A DNA stretch of 64,000 bases. Origin: JACKCB01 sp964452775. GTDB taxonomy: Bacteria; Chloroflexota; Anaerolineae; Promineifilales; Promineifilaceae. How positions within the stretch are numbered: the stretch's first letter is position 1; each line of letters begins with the position of its first letter. Below are positions 34,507-43,279 of the stretch, piece by piece. A model generated the notes under the pieces. The model was not told where the DNA came from. It made no database searches and saw only the letters and a list, made by a program, of their open reading frames with translations. The translations under genes were made by a program, and so were the position numbers. The stretch lies in the NCBI GenBank assembly GCA_964452775.1, contig CAYVQP010000014.1, positions 1 through 64,000 of the forward strand, read 5' to 3'.

Positions 34507-34998
34507 CTAGCCGGCGGAGAGAGACGCATACCGCTGGTACTGGTAATGCGTCAGGGCGACCGCCAAGCCGTCCGCAGCGTCATCCGGCCGGGGCATTTCC
34601 TCCAGGCGCAGCAGATTACGCACCATCAGTTGCACCTGGTATTTATCCGCCTTGCCATAGCCGGTGACCGCCTCCTTAATCTTGGGCGGGGAGTATTCAG
34701 TGATGGGCAGATTGCGCTGGGTGAGAGCCAGCAAGAGGACGCCGCGCGCCTGTCCGACGCTGATGGCGGTGGTCACATTCCGGCCAAAGAAGACCTCTTC
34801 AATGGCGGCCACCTCCGGTGTATATGTGTCTAGCAGCGTCTGTAGTTCATTGTAGATCTCCAGCAACCGCTGTCCCGGCGCATCCCCGGCCGGCGTCTCG
34901 ATCACCCCGAAATGGACTGCGACCGGCTCACCGTCGAGCACATCAATAATGCCGAAGCCGGTGCGGGCGGTGCCGGGATCCAATCCAATGATGCGCAT
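34507..34998 (-). CDS. ruvC: Holliday junction resolvase RuvC, 163 aa
   Basis: It cleaves four-way DNA junctions with RuvAB. RNase H-like catalytic acids are D7 (GLDPGTA), E67/E68 (IEEVFFGRN) and the DDAADGLAVALTH cluster (139-143). KxxVTGYGKADKYQVQ is also conserved. ATG 34998 was taken because family members start MRIIGLDPG; the longer reading runs into the terminator hairpin. ruvA and ruvB are not in the window. It lies 92 bp after yebC, a frequent neighbour. Confidence 0.95.
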   Translation of the reverse strand: MRIIGLDPGTARTGFGIIDVLDGEPVAVHFGVIETPAGDAPGQRLLEIYNELQTLLDTYTPEVAAIEEVFFGRNVTTAISVGQARGVLLLALTQRNLPITEYSPPKIKEAVTGYGKADKYQVQLMVRNLLRLEEMPRPDDAADGLAVALTHYQYQRYASLSAG

Positions 34999-35024
34999 CG
35001 TTATTACCGGTCCTGACCGGCAAA

Positions 35025-35068
35025 AAAGGATGAAGCCGCAAACTTGAACTGCGACTTCATCCGTTTTT
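35025..35068 (-). terminator. Bidirectional intrinsic terminator between yebC and ruvC
   Basis: GGATGAAG...CTTCATCC form the stem with GC-rich extension. The hairpin is flanked by AAAAAA on the left and TTTTTT on the right, so it can act on either strand. It lies just after the yebC stop. Confidence 0.8.
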
Positions 35069-35090
35069 TCCAATATGCTGTTGGGCCGGC

Positions 35091-35843
35091 TTAAGAGCCT
35101 GCTTCCAGAGCGGCGAGCGCCTCTTCGGAGATATCCAGCGTGGAATAGACGCTTTCTACATCGTCCAGCTCTTCCAACTTTTCAATGAGGCCCATCACCT
35201 GTATCGTATGGGCGTTCTCCAGGCCTAGGGGAGCGTTCGGCTCATAGACCACCGAGGCCTCCTCCAGCCTGTAGCCGGCTTCTTCCAGGGCGTTGCGCAC
35301 CGTTTGAAAGTCTTCCAGACTGGTATAGACCTCAGCGATTCCGGCCGAAAACTGCACATCCTCCGCGCCGGCATCCACCGCGGTCATGAACAGCTCATCC
35401 TGGTCCACCTCATCCGAGATGCTGATATATCCTTTGCGCGTGAACTGCCAGGCGACGGAGCCGGCATCAGCCATCGAGCCACCATTTCGATTCAACACAT
35501 GGCGAAGATCCGCCACGACGCGATTGCGGTTGTCGGTGACCACCTCAATCAGTAAGCCGATGCCGTGCGCCGCGTACCCCTCATAGAGCATTTCGACGTA
35601 TTCGACCCCCTCTATTTCGCCGGTGCCGCGCTTGATGGCCCGATCGATGTTTTCTTTGGGCATGTTGGACGCTTTCGCCTTGTCAACCGCGAGGCGCAAA
35701 CGCCCGTTAAACTCGACATCTCCGCCCCCTTCGCGGGCCGCGATGGTGATTTCCTTGGTGATCGTGGTGAACAGCTTGCCGCGCTTGGCGTCAGCCGCCG
35801 CCTTCTTGTGTTTAATGGTGGACCACTTTGAATGTCCGGACAT
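35091..35843 (-). CDS. yebC: YebC/PmpR-family protein, 250 aa
   Basis: The N-terminus MSGHSKWSTIKHKKAAADAKRGKLFTTITKEI is diagnostic. NMPKENIDRAIKRGTGE, YEGYAAHGIGLLIEVVTDNRNR and GGSMADAGSVAWQF are also conserved. Length is normal. The family includes transcription regulators and, in recent work, a translation factor easing ribosome stalling at proline stretches; which applies here is unknown. Extended -10 TGCTATAAT at 35950-35958 lies upstream. ruvC follows after a terminator. Confidence 0.95.
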   Translation of the reverse strand: MSGHSKWSTIKHKKAAADAKRGKLFTTITKEITIAAREGGGDVEFNGRLRLAVDKAKASNMPKENIDRAIKRGTGEIEGVEYVEMLYEGYAAHGIGLLIEVVTDNRNRVVADLRHVLNRNGGSMADAGSVAWQFTRKGYISISDEVDQDELFMTAVDAGAEDVQFSAGIAEVYTSLEDFQTVRNALEEAGYRLEEASVVYEPNAPLGLENAHTIQVMGLIEKLEELDDVESVYSTLDISEEALAALEAGS

Positions 35844-35949
35844 CCTGTTTTGCTCCTGTTACCACAACCGGTACGAACGCTGCAACGCCTCTACCGGGCA
35901 GGTAACTGTAAGTAATTTTGACTGTTCAATAGCATGCAAATGATCGTGA

Positions 35950-35958
35950 ATTATAGCA
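35950..35958 (-). promoter_or_regulatory. Extended -10 upstream of yebC
   Basis: Minus-strand TGCTATAAT lies 107 bp before the yebC start and only slightly downstream of the GH1 stop. Confidence 0.45.
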
Positions 35959-35979
35959 CAACCCCGGCAGCCGGACACT

Positions 35980-37320
35980 TCAACTTGCGACCGCCGCCGG
36001 CGTCTGTCCGGGGAACAATTTGGGCAGCGTTTGCGGGGCGTAGTGGGCGGCCATGTCGCTGCTGATGCTGCCCGTGCGACAGATCTCGCCGTAGAGTTCT
36101 CCGCTCCGGCGCAATCGCCTTTCGCCGCTTTCGGGGTCCAGGGCAATTAGCCCGAAGCGCTGCGTCCAGCCGCGTTCCCACTCAAAGCTATCAACCAGAC
36201 TCCGATGATAATAGCCTCGCACCGGCCAGTTGAAATTCACCGCCCGCCATACTTCGCGGAGATGGGTCAAGATGAAGGCCGAACGCAGCCGGTCGCCGCG
36301 ATCGGGCAGGCCGTTCTCGGTAATGTAGATGGGCCTTTCGTAACGCATGGCGTGCTTGATCACCCGGAACATGCCGGCTGGATAGACTTCCCCATAATCG
36401 CCGTCGCTGATCTCGCTGCCCGCCGGCCACTGGCGACTCTCGCCGCGCAGAAAGCGAGTGAAGAAGCGCGTGTAGTAGTTGACGCCGGTGAAATCAAAGC
36501 TGCCGGCTAAGCCGTTGATTTGACCATGACCACGCCCCAGCGGCCATCTGGGCTTGCCGCTGGTCATGGCTTCCATCCACCACTCGTTCATCAACCAGGA
36601 CAACTGCCCATTCCACCAGGGGCGCAGCGGGTTCCACCCGGGGAGCGGGTCAAAGACCATGAAATTGTGGGCCACACCGGCGAGCGCGCCGGGTAGGGCC
36701 TCCTTGATGGTATGATAGGCGACCGCATGGCAGCGCAGCAGGTTAACCAACGCCCGGCCCGCTGCTCCCCAGCCCTTGTGCGCGGCGGGCGGGAACTTGC
36801 CGGCTATGTAGCGCTTGTAGGCGTAAATCATCGGCTCGTTGATCGTGACCCATAGCGGGATCAGATCGCCGAGACTCTGGACTACCTTGGTCGTGTAGCG
36901 CCGGAAATACTCCACCGCCAGATCGGTATCAAAGTCGCCCTTCTCCACGAGCCAGAGCGGGTTGGAGAAGTGGTGTAAGGTGACCATCGGTTCAATCCCG
37001 CGATCCCGCATGCTCTGTAGGATCTCGCGGTAGCGGCCGAGCGCTTCATCATCAAATAAGCTGGGCTCCGGCTCGATCCGGCTCCACTCCAGCGAAAGCC
37101 GGTGAGCATTAGTGCCCATCTCAGCGGCGCGGTCAAGGTCCTCCTCGAAGTTCTCCCACCAGTCGCAAGCAATGCCCGAGCGACCGCCTTCCAGGATAGC
37201 GCCGGGCCGTTGTTCAAACTGCCACCAGTCGCTATTCTGGTTGCTCCCCTCTACTTGATAGGAGGAGGTTGCGGTTCCCCAGCGGAAGCCCGCCGGGAAG
37301 TACATCGTTGCCTGGGCCAT
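35980..37320 (-). CDS. Family 1 glycoside hydrolase (beta-glucosidase-like), 446 aa
   Basis: (beta/alpha)8 barrel. The acid/base is Glu162 in TINEP (159-163) and the nucleophile is Glu335 in ITENG (333-337). FRWGTATSSYQVEG at the N-terminus matches GH1 signature 2. There is no signal peptide, so it is cytoplasmic. It likely hydrolyses beta-glucosides, -galactosides or -fucosides; the substrate is not evident and no transporter is adjacent. The ATG at 37320 has GAGG ten bases upstream; MYFPAGF at 37305 is an alternative. Confidence 0.93.
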   Translation of the reverse strand: MAQATMYFPAGFRWGTATSSYQVEGSNQNSDWWQFEQRPGAILEGGRSGIACDWWENFEEDLDRAAEMGTNAHRLSLEWSRIEPEPSLFDDEALGRYREILQSMRDRGIEPMVTLHHFSNPLWLVEKGDFDTDLAVEYFRRYTTKVVQSLGDLIPLWVTINEPMIYAYKRYIAGKFPPAAHKGWGAAGRALVNLLRCHAVAYHTIKEALPGALAGVAHNFMVFDPLPGWNPLRPWWNGQLSWLMNEWWMEAMTSGKPRWPLGRGHGQINGLAGSFDFTGVNYYTRFFTRFLRGESRQWPAGSEISDGDYGEVYPAGMFRVIKHAMRYERPIYITENGLPDRGDRLRSAFILTHLREVWRAVNFNWPVRGYYHRSLVDSFEWERGWTQRFGLIALDPESGERRLRRSGELYGEICRTGSISSDMAAHYAPQTLPKLFPGQTPAAVAS

Positions 37321-37343
37321 TGCGGATGCGCCTCAATTGGTGG

Positions 37344-37400
37344 AAAACCACGCAGGTCTTGACCAGAGCTGCGGGGATTCTAAAAAAGCCTAACGGGAAG
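37344..37400. repeat. Degenerate family A repeat A6
   Basis: AAAACCACGCAGGTCTT (37344-37360) and GCTGCGGGGATT (37368-37379) with tail AAAAAAGCCTAACGGGAAG. The middle is deleted and pairing is partial. It lies in the 225-bp gap between divergent GH1 and V4R-like genes. Confidence 0.6.
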
Positions 37401-37545
37401 ACTATTGGCCGGTCGCCTGCGGCTATTCTACCATTACGGCGCAACTGTGCGCGAGAAGTCCAACTTCTTGAGAAGTTGAACTTCTGGCCGGCCTGTTGCT
37501 ATACTTCGCTGACCGGCGCGCACCTGTGCTCCGGCAGAGGTGTTT

Positions 37546-38181
37546 GTGGACGATCTGGTTCCCTTGAGCGGCTACTACTATCCCAATAAGATGGGGCGCA
37601 TCTTCCTGCTTGCCCTGGAAGAAGCGATGGGGCGCAACGGGTTGAACGCCCTGCTGAACCTGATTGACCTGCAACTCTACATGACCGAGTTGCCGCCGGA
37701 TAACCTGAAGCGCGAGTTTGATTTCGCCCACATCAGCAACTTGAACAGAGGCCTGGAAGTAATCTATGGCCCACGCGGGGCGCGCGGGCTGGCGCTGCGC
37801 GGAGGGCGAGCGATTTTCGCCCATGGCCTGAAAGGGTTCGGCGCGCTGGCCGGCGTGGGCGACCTGGCCTTTAAGCTGCTGCCCCTGCAGACGAAGCTGA
37901 GTATTGGGGTGCCGGCGGTTGCGCAGATCTTCACCCAGTTTAGCGACCAGACCAGCCGGGTGGAAGATCACGGCGATCACTTCCTCTACTATATTGACCG
38001 CTGTTCGATGTGCTGGCAGCGCAATACGGACCGGCCGGTCGGCCATATCGCTACCGGCATCCTGCAGGAGACGTTGCTCTGGGTCAGCGGCGGCTATGAG
38101 TTCCGGGTGGAGGAGTTTGAATGTAAGGGGATGGGCGCCGGCTGCGGGACTTATCGCATCGACAAAGAGCCGCTACGCTGA
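37546..38181 (+). CDS. V4R-like (4-vinyl reductase/hydrocarbon-binding) domain protein, 211 aa
   Basis: An N-terminal helical region (LIDLQLYMTELPPDNL...) precedes a C-terminal V4R-like half: FLYYIDRCSMCWQRN, ILQETLLWVSGGYEFRVEEFECKGMGAGCGTYRI. The ending with paired Cys (ECKGMGAGC) is typical of V4R small-molecule-binding domains. A TATACT at 37500-37505 could be the -10. GTG 37546, five bases after GCAGAGG, is preferred to GTG 37540. The ligand and partner are unknown; assignment rests on motif likeness only. Confidence 0.6.
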   Translation: MDDLVPLSGYYYPNKMGRIFLLALEEAMGRNGLNALLNLIDLQLYMTELPPDNLKREFDFAHISNLNRGLEVIYGPRGARGLALRGGRAIFAHGLKGFGALAGVGDLAFKLLPLQTKLSIGVPAVAQIFTQFSDQTSRVEDHGDHFLYYIDRCSMCWQRNTDRPVGHIATGILQETLLWVSGGYEFRVEEFECKGMGAGCGTYRIDKEPLR

Positions 38182-38258
38182 CCGGCGAACGGCGCTGAGT
38201 AGCCGGAGCGGTGTGTTAGCGTCGGCAGGTGATAGATGCCGCTCTGCCGTAAGCGTGG

Positions 38259-38264
38259 TAGCAT
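38259..38264 (+). promoter_or_regulatory. Extended -10 (TGGTAGCAT) upstream of the GT2 gene
   Basis: It is preceded by TGG and located 28 bp before the chosen start at 38292, leaving room for the AGGGCAGG ribosome-binding site. Confidence 0.4.
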
Positions 38265-38291
38265 TGCCCGGATTTGTACTCAGGGCAGGTA

Positions 38292-39080
38292 ATGCGCGCG
38301 ACCTACGTTGTTATCCCAACCTATAACGAAGCACCGAATCTGCCGGCCATGGCCGATGCGCTGTTTGCGTTGGGTCTGCCCGGCCTCTCCATCCTGATCG
38401 TGGACGACAATTCGCCGGACGGCACCGGCCGGATCGCCGGCGAGCTGGCAGAGCAGCATCCAGGTGTCTTCTCTGTGCTGCATCGCGCCCACAAGGAAGG
38501 GTTGGGCCGCGCCTACGTCGCCGGCTTCAAGGAAGTGTTGGCCCGGGGCGCGGATGTGGTCATCCAGATGGATTGTGATTTCTCGCACTCGCCCAAGCAC
38601 ATTCCGGAGATGCTGTCTGCCCTGAAGCAAGCCGACGTGGTGGTCGGCTCGCGCTACATCAAAGGGGGCCAGGTGGATGAGCGCTGGGAAGCCGGGCGTT
38701 ACTTGCTCAGCTGGTGGGCCAACGTGCTTTACACCCGCCTGATCCTCAACCTGCACGTGAAAGACGCCACCGCCGGCTTCAAATGCTGGCGGGCCGACGT
38801 GCTGCGCGGCATCAATCTGGATGAGATCAGCTCCAACGGCTACAGCTTTCAGTTCGAGATGGCCTATGTGACCGAGAAGTTGGGCTATCGAGTGCAGGAG
38901 ATCCCTATTTACTTTGAGGATCGCCGGATTGGCCGGTCCAAGCTGACCATTCCGATCAAGATCGAAGCTGCCCTGCGCGCCTGGGAGATCCTCTGGCGCT
39001 ATCGCCGGCTCACCCCGGCCAAACGTCGCCCCTTGCCGGAATCGTTGCAGCCCAACCCGAATGTGGAGCACAAGGTGTAG
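38292..39080 (+). CDS. Polyprenol monophosphomannose synthase-like GT2, 262 aa
   Basis: GT-A fold. VVIPTYNEAPNL, LIVDDNSPDGTG, GLGRAYVAGFK, the metal-binding VIQMDCDFSHSPKHIPEM (DxD equivalent) and VVGSRYIKGG are near identical in pattern to Dpm1-type enzymes that make polyprenyl-phosphate-mannose. The single-domain form without membrane helices is seen. This lipid donor would feed GT-C enzymes such as the downstream GT39 and YfhO proteins. ATG 38292 follows AGGGCAGG. Confidence 0.9.
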   Translation: MRATYVVIPTYNEAPNLPAMADALFALGLPGLSILIVDDNSPDGTGRIAGELAEQHPGVFSVLHRAHKEGLGRAYVAGFKEVLARGADVVIQMDCDFSHSPKHIPEMLSALKQADVVVGSRYIKGGQVDERWEAGRYLLSWWANVLYTRLILNLHVKDATAGFKCWRADVLRGINLDEISSNGYSFQFEMAYVTEKLGYRVQEIPIYFEDRRIGRSKLTIPIKIEAALRAWEILWRYRRLTPAKRRPLPESLQPNPNVEHKV

Positions 39081-39124
39081 GCTCAACGCCCATCTCCCCG
39101 GCGTTGGACGCGCGATCCTCCAGA

Positions 39125-42100
39125 ATGAACTTGTTGAAACGGTATCAGGCAGACTTCCTGGCGGCAGCAGGGTTGCTCCTTCTGCCTCTGCTGCTATACG
39201 CGACCGTTACCATCGGCGGGCGCACGATGGCGCCCGCCGACAACCTGACGCAATGGGCGCCCTGGAGCAGCGCCGCCGGCGAATTGGGGGTGGAAGCGCC
39301 GCACAACAGCCTGATCAGCGACCTGCTCATTGAGAATTACGCCTGGAAGCGCTTCATCCGGCAGAGCCTGGCCGAGGGCGAGATCCCGCTCTGGAATCCA
39401 TACATCTTCGCCGGCGCACCCTTCCTGGCCACCGGCCAGAACGCCGCCTATTATCCCTTCAGCCTGCTCTTTTTAGTACTGCCGCTGACCAAGGCTTACG
39501 GCTGGTACACGGTCAGCCAGTTGTGGCTGGCCGGCGTGTGTGCATACGTCTTTGGGCGGATCCTGGGTATGCGCCGGGCCGGCGCCGTGGTTGCCGGGCT
39601 GGTCTATCAGGGCAGCGGCTTCATGCTGGTCAGCGCGGCGGTCTTCCCAATGATCATCGGCGCGGCCGCCTGGCTCCCCTTGCTGTTGGCCTGTATCGAA
39701 AAGGTGCTGCGCAACTCCTCCTTGAAACAGGGCGGCGCGACGCTCCCCTGGGTCGCGCTGGGCGCGCTGGCGTTGGGCAGCCAGATGCTCGCCGGCCACG
39801 TAGAGATCACCTACTACACGCTACTCGTCATGGCGGTCTATGCTCTCTGGCGGCTCATCGCCATTGCCCGGCAACTGGTATCCGGCGAGCGCGAGAAAGC
39901 CGGACGCTCGACATGGTCTCACTTCGCATTTTACCTGCTGCGGCCGGCCGGCTGGCTGCTGGTCATGGTCTTTCTTGGCTTCATGCTGGGGGCCATCCAA
40001 TTCATTCCCTTGTACGAAGTGGCGCAGGTCAATTTTCGCGAGGGTTCGGTCAGCCTCGCTGAGGTGCGTGGCTGGGCATTCCCGGCGCGGCGCGCTATCA
40101 CCCTGTTCATGCCGGATTTCTTCGGCAACCCCACGCATCACAGTTATCGCGACCTGTTCACCGGCAACCTGACCGCATTTACCGCCAACTATTACGGCGC
40201 GCCCAATCCAAACGGGGCCGGAACCAGCGACTGGGGGCTGAAGAACTACGTGGAGGGCGGGATCTACCTGGGCACACTGACCCTCTTCCTGGCTGCGCTG
40301 GGCATCTGGTCTTTCCGAAGACCGCCGGATGTTAGCGGCCGGCGAGCGCAGATCCTCTTCTTCGTCCTGCTGTCCTTCTTCTCGCTGGCCTTCATATTCG
40401 GCACGCCGCTTTACGCGCTGCTCTATTACGGATTGCCGGGCATCAACCAGCTCCACTCCCCCTTTCGCTGGGTCTTCCCGCTTTCACTCTCCGTTGGCCT
40501 GTTAGCCGGCTTCGGCATAGACGATCTCTTCTGTCGCCGGGAACAGGGGCGCATGGCCCGCTCCATCGTCTCCGTGCTGGCTGCTGTGGCGCTGGCCGGC
40601 GGCGCGCTCACCCTGGCGGCGCTGGCCCTGTCCTGGCTCTCGTTTACGCGGTTGGAATCATTCTTCAACAGCCTGTTCCTTAATTTGGCCCTGGCCCCGC
40701 AGGCCTTCCCAGACGTGCGCGCCTTCTTCAGCTATCAGGCCCGCAATCTGCTCCTGATGGGCAGTATGTGGATCGCCTCCGGCATCGTGCTTTGGCTGAG
40801 CGGGCGGGTGAGCGGACGCCGCCAACTCTGGCCCTGGCTGGCCTGCCTGGTGATCGGCCTGGACCTCTTCCTGATCGGGCGCAACTTCAACAGCGCGGCC
40901 GACCCGGCGCTATTGACATACAAGCCGGAGTTGATCGCCTGGCTGGAAGAGCAACCCGGCTTGTGGCGCTTCACCACCTTCACGCCGCATGGCGATAAGC
41001 CGCTGAACGCCAACGTGGGCTGGCTGTACGACCTGCAGGATATCCGCGGCTACGATTCGATGATTGCCCGGCAGTACACGGAGTACATGGCTGCGATTGA
41101 GCCACAAAATGAACTGCTGTTCAATCGCGTGCAGCCTATTGTGAACTGGGAAACGCTCAATTCGCCCCTGTTGGACCTGCTTGGAGCGCGCTATATCATC
41201 ACCTCCGAAGCGATCAACCTGCCCAAGCTGGCCCTGGTCTGGGAGGGGGAGGGCTTGCAGGTCTACGAGAACCTGGCTGTCGTTCCCAGGGCCTACACAT
41301 TGCCCCAATCGGCCACGCTGGCCGCGCCGGATGTGCTGGCGGCGATGCAGGCGCGCGATCCCCGGCAGTTCGTCTTTGTCGCTCCGGACGACTGGCCGGC
41401 GGGGGAGAGCGAGCCGGAAGTCACCCCCGGTTCCCTTTCGCCGGCGGAGATTCTCTCCTACAGCAACCTGGAGGTGGTCGTCGCCGCAACCGTTGACCAG
41501 CCGGCCTGGTTGGTGCTGAACGACAGCTACTTCCCCGGCTGGGACGCCTACATCCGTCCTGCCGGCTCAGACGGCAGCGCCGAAGACGGCGGCGCTGAGC
41601 AGGAGACGCCGGTTGTGCGGGTCAACGGCAACTTCCGCGGGGTGACGCTTGAGCCGGGCTCCTGGGAGGTCCGCTTCCGCTACAGCCCGCTCAGCTTCAA
41701 GCTCGGCGGCCTGGCCAGCGCCATGGGCCTGGTGATCCTCTTCTTCGGCATGATCGTCTGGGGTTGGCGTCGCTTTTACAATCCGGCTGCCGAGTTGACC
41801 AACACCCGCAGCATCGCCAAGAACAGCCTGGCGCCCACCTTCCTGAACCTGCTCAATCGCTTCATTGACTTTCTCTTCGCGGCTTTTTATTTGCGCCTGT
41901 TGGGGCCGGCCGACGCCGGCAGCTACGCCACCGCTATCGCCATCGCCGGCTGGTATGAGATCCTCGCCAACTTCGGCTTGAATACGCTGGTCATCCGCGA
42001 GGTCTCCCGGGAGCGGGGTCAGGCCGGCTACTATTTGCTGAATACGACGGTGTTGCGCCTGGGCACTTCTCTGGTAGCCGGGCTGCCCATCTTCCTGTAC

Positions 42101-43279
42101 ATCCTGCTGGTGAGCACCCGGGGCGCGCCGCTGGGGATCGATACCGTTGCCGCCATTCTGCTGCTCATCGTGGGCATGTTCTTCTCCGGCCTCGGGCAAA
42201 GTTTCACCGGCCTCTTCTATGCCTATGAGACCGCCGAGACACCGGCGGCCATTGCCACTGTAACCACCATTCTAAAGGTGGGCCTGGGCGTCATCGTGCT
42301 GATCCTGGGTTACGGCTTTGTGGGCCTGGCCGGCGTCTCCATCCTGGTTAATTTGCTGACGCTGGCAATCCTGGCCTGGGCGGCCTATCGCCGGATTCCG
42401 TTGCATGGCCCCTGGCGCATTGATTGGCCGGCGCACCGCGCGATGATCCGGGCCAGCTACCCCCTGATGCTCAATCACCTGCTGGCCAGCGTCTTCTTCT
42501 TTGTTGACGTGCCTATGATGCAGCAGATCAACGGCGATGAGGCGGTCGGCTGGTACAACAGCGCCTACAAGTGGGTCAACGCCTTTAACGTCATACCCAG
42601 CTTCTTTACCTTTGCGCTCTTCCCGGTCATCTCGCGGCAGATTGCGCACAATATGGCGGACGCACAGCGCACCTTCCGCATGTCGATCAAGCTAATGGTG
42701 TTGCTGGCTCTTCCCCTGGCGGCCTGCACGACCTTGCTGGCCCCGCTGCTCATCGGTGTGCTGGGCGGCCGGCAATTCCTGCCGCAAGGCGCGTGGGCAT
42801 TGCAAATCGTCATCTGGTCCATCCCGGTGGGCTGGATGAATAGCGTGACCAATTACGTGCTGATCGCGTTGGGTCGGGAACGGGTGCAGATACGCGCTTT
42901 TCTGATTGGCGTAACCTTCAACTTTGTCTTCAACCTGTTGCTGCTGCCGAGGTTCAGCTTTGTCGGCGCCGCCCTGACGACGATCGCCTCGGAAATCGTC
43001 CTGCTCTTTATCTTCAGTCTTTACTTGCGCGACCGGATGCCCGGCGTAGGCTGGCTGCATCTGCTGTGGCGGCCGGCGCTGGTCACGGTGGTCATGGTTG
43101 CCGCCATGGCCGCCGGCGCCCAGATCCACTGGCTGCTCGGCCTGTTAATCGGTCTCGTGGTCTATCCCGCCGGGTTGTGGCTGCTGCGCGTCTTTGGCGC
43201 GGATGAGCAGCACATCCTGGAATCAATCCTGCCGGCGCCGATAGCCAACCGTTTGAAGCTCATCCCCCTCTCCCGATGA
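39125..43279 (+). CDS. Giant fusion: YfhO-like membrane glycosyltransferase plus Wzx/MviN-like flippase, 1384 aa
   Basis: Residues 1-~880 are YfhO-like: an N-terminal helix, the extracytoplasmic loop with APADNLTQWAPW and IPLWNPYIFAGAPFLA, about a dozen membrane helices, then a large soluble domain (LIAWLEEQPGLWRF to VTLEPGSWEVRFRYSP) and a last helix. From ~residue 893 (41801) the chain continues as a complete 12-14-helix polysaccharide flippase of the MATE/MOP group (NSLAPTFLNLLNRFIDFLFAAFYLRLLGPADAGSYATAI; ASYPLMLNHLLASVFFFVDVPMM). The reading frame is continuous with no internal stop. The stop overlaps the GT39 start (ATGA). It probably couples glycan modification with export. Confidence 0.85.
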   Translation: MNLLKRYQADFLAAAGLLLLPLLLYATVTIGGRTMAPADNLTQWAPWSSAAGELGVEAPHNSLISDLLIENYAWKRFIRQSLAEGEIPLWNPYIFAGAPFLATGQNAAYYPFSLLFLVLPLTKAYGWYTVSQLWLAGVCAYVFGRILGMRRAGAVVAGLVYQGSGFMLVSAAVFPMIIGAAAWLPLLLACIEKVLRNSSLKQGGATLPWVALGALALGSQMLAGHVEITYYTLLVMAVYALWRLIAIARQLVSGEREKAGRSTWSHFAFYLLRPAGWLLVMVFLGFMLGAIQFIPLYEVAQVNFREGSVSLAEVRGWAFPARRAITLFMPDFFGNPTHHSYRDLFTGNLTAFTANYYGAPNPNGAGTSDWGLKNYVEGGIYLGTLTLFLAALGIWSFRRPPDVSGRRAQILFFVLLSFFSLAFIFGTPLYALLYYGLPGINQLHSPFRWVFPLSLSVGLLAGFGIDDLFCRREQGRMARSIVSVLAAVALAGGALTLAALALSWLSFTRLESFFNSLFLNLALAPQAFPDVRAFFSYQARNLLLMGSMWIASGIVLWLSGRVSGRRQLWPWLACLVIGLDLFLIGRNFNSAADPALLTYKPELIAWLEEQPGLWRFTTFTPHGDKPLNANVGWLYDLQDIRGYDSMIARQYTEYMAAIEPQNELLFNRVQPIVNWETLNSPLLDLLGARYIITSEAINLPKLALVWEGEGLQVYENLAVVPRAYTLPQSATLAAPDVLAAMQARDPRQFVFVAPDDWPAGESEPEVTPGSLSPAEILSYSNLEVVVAATVDQPAWLVLNDSYFPGWDAYIRPAGSDGSAEDGGAEQETPVVRVNGNFRGVTLEPGSWEVRFRYSPLSFKLGGLASAMGLVILFFGMIVWGWRRFYNPAAELTNTRSIAKNSLAPTFLNLLNRFIDFLFAAFYLRLLGPADAGSYATAIAIAGWYEILANFGLNTLVIREVSRERGQAGYYLLNTTVLRLGTSLVAGLPIFLYILLVSTRGAPLGIDTVAAILLLIVGMFFSGLGQSFTGLFYAYETAETPAAIATVTTILKVGLGVIVLILGYGFVGLAGVSILVNLLTLAILAWAAYRRIPLHGPWRIDWPAHRAMIRASYPLMLNHLLASVFFFVDVPMMQQINGDEAVGWYNSAYKWVNAFNVIPSFFTFALFPVISRQIAHNMADAQRTFRMSIKLMVLLALPLAACTTLLAPLLIGVLGGRQFLPQGAWALQIVIWSIPVGWMNSVTNYVLIALGRERVQIRAFLIGVTFNFVFNLLLLPRFSFVGAALTTIASEIVLLFIFSLYLRDRMPGVGWLHLLWRPALVTVVMVAAMAAGAQIHWLLGLLIGLVVYPAGLWLLRVFGADEQHILESILPAPIANRLKLIPLSR

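Noticed and set aside
39160..43130. Many long minus-strand open frames across the glycosyltransferase genes
   Set aside because: They lack ribosome-binding sites and family features and are antisense shadows caused by high GC at third codon positions.
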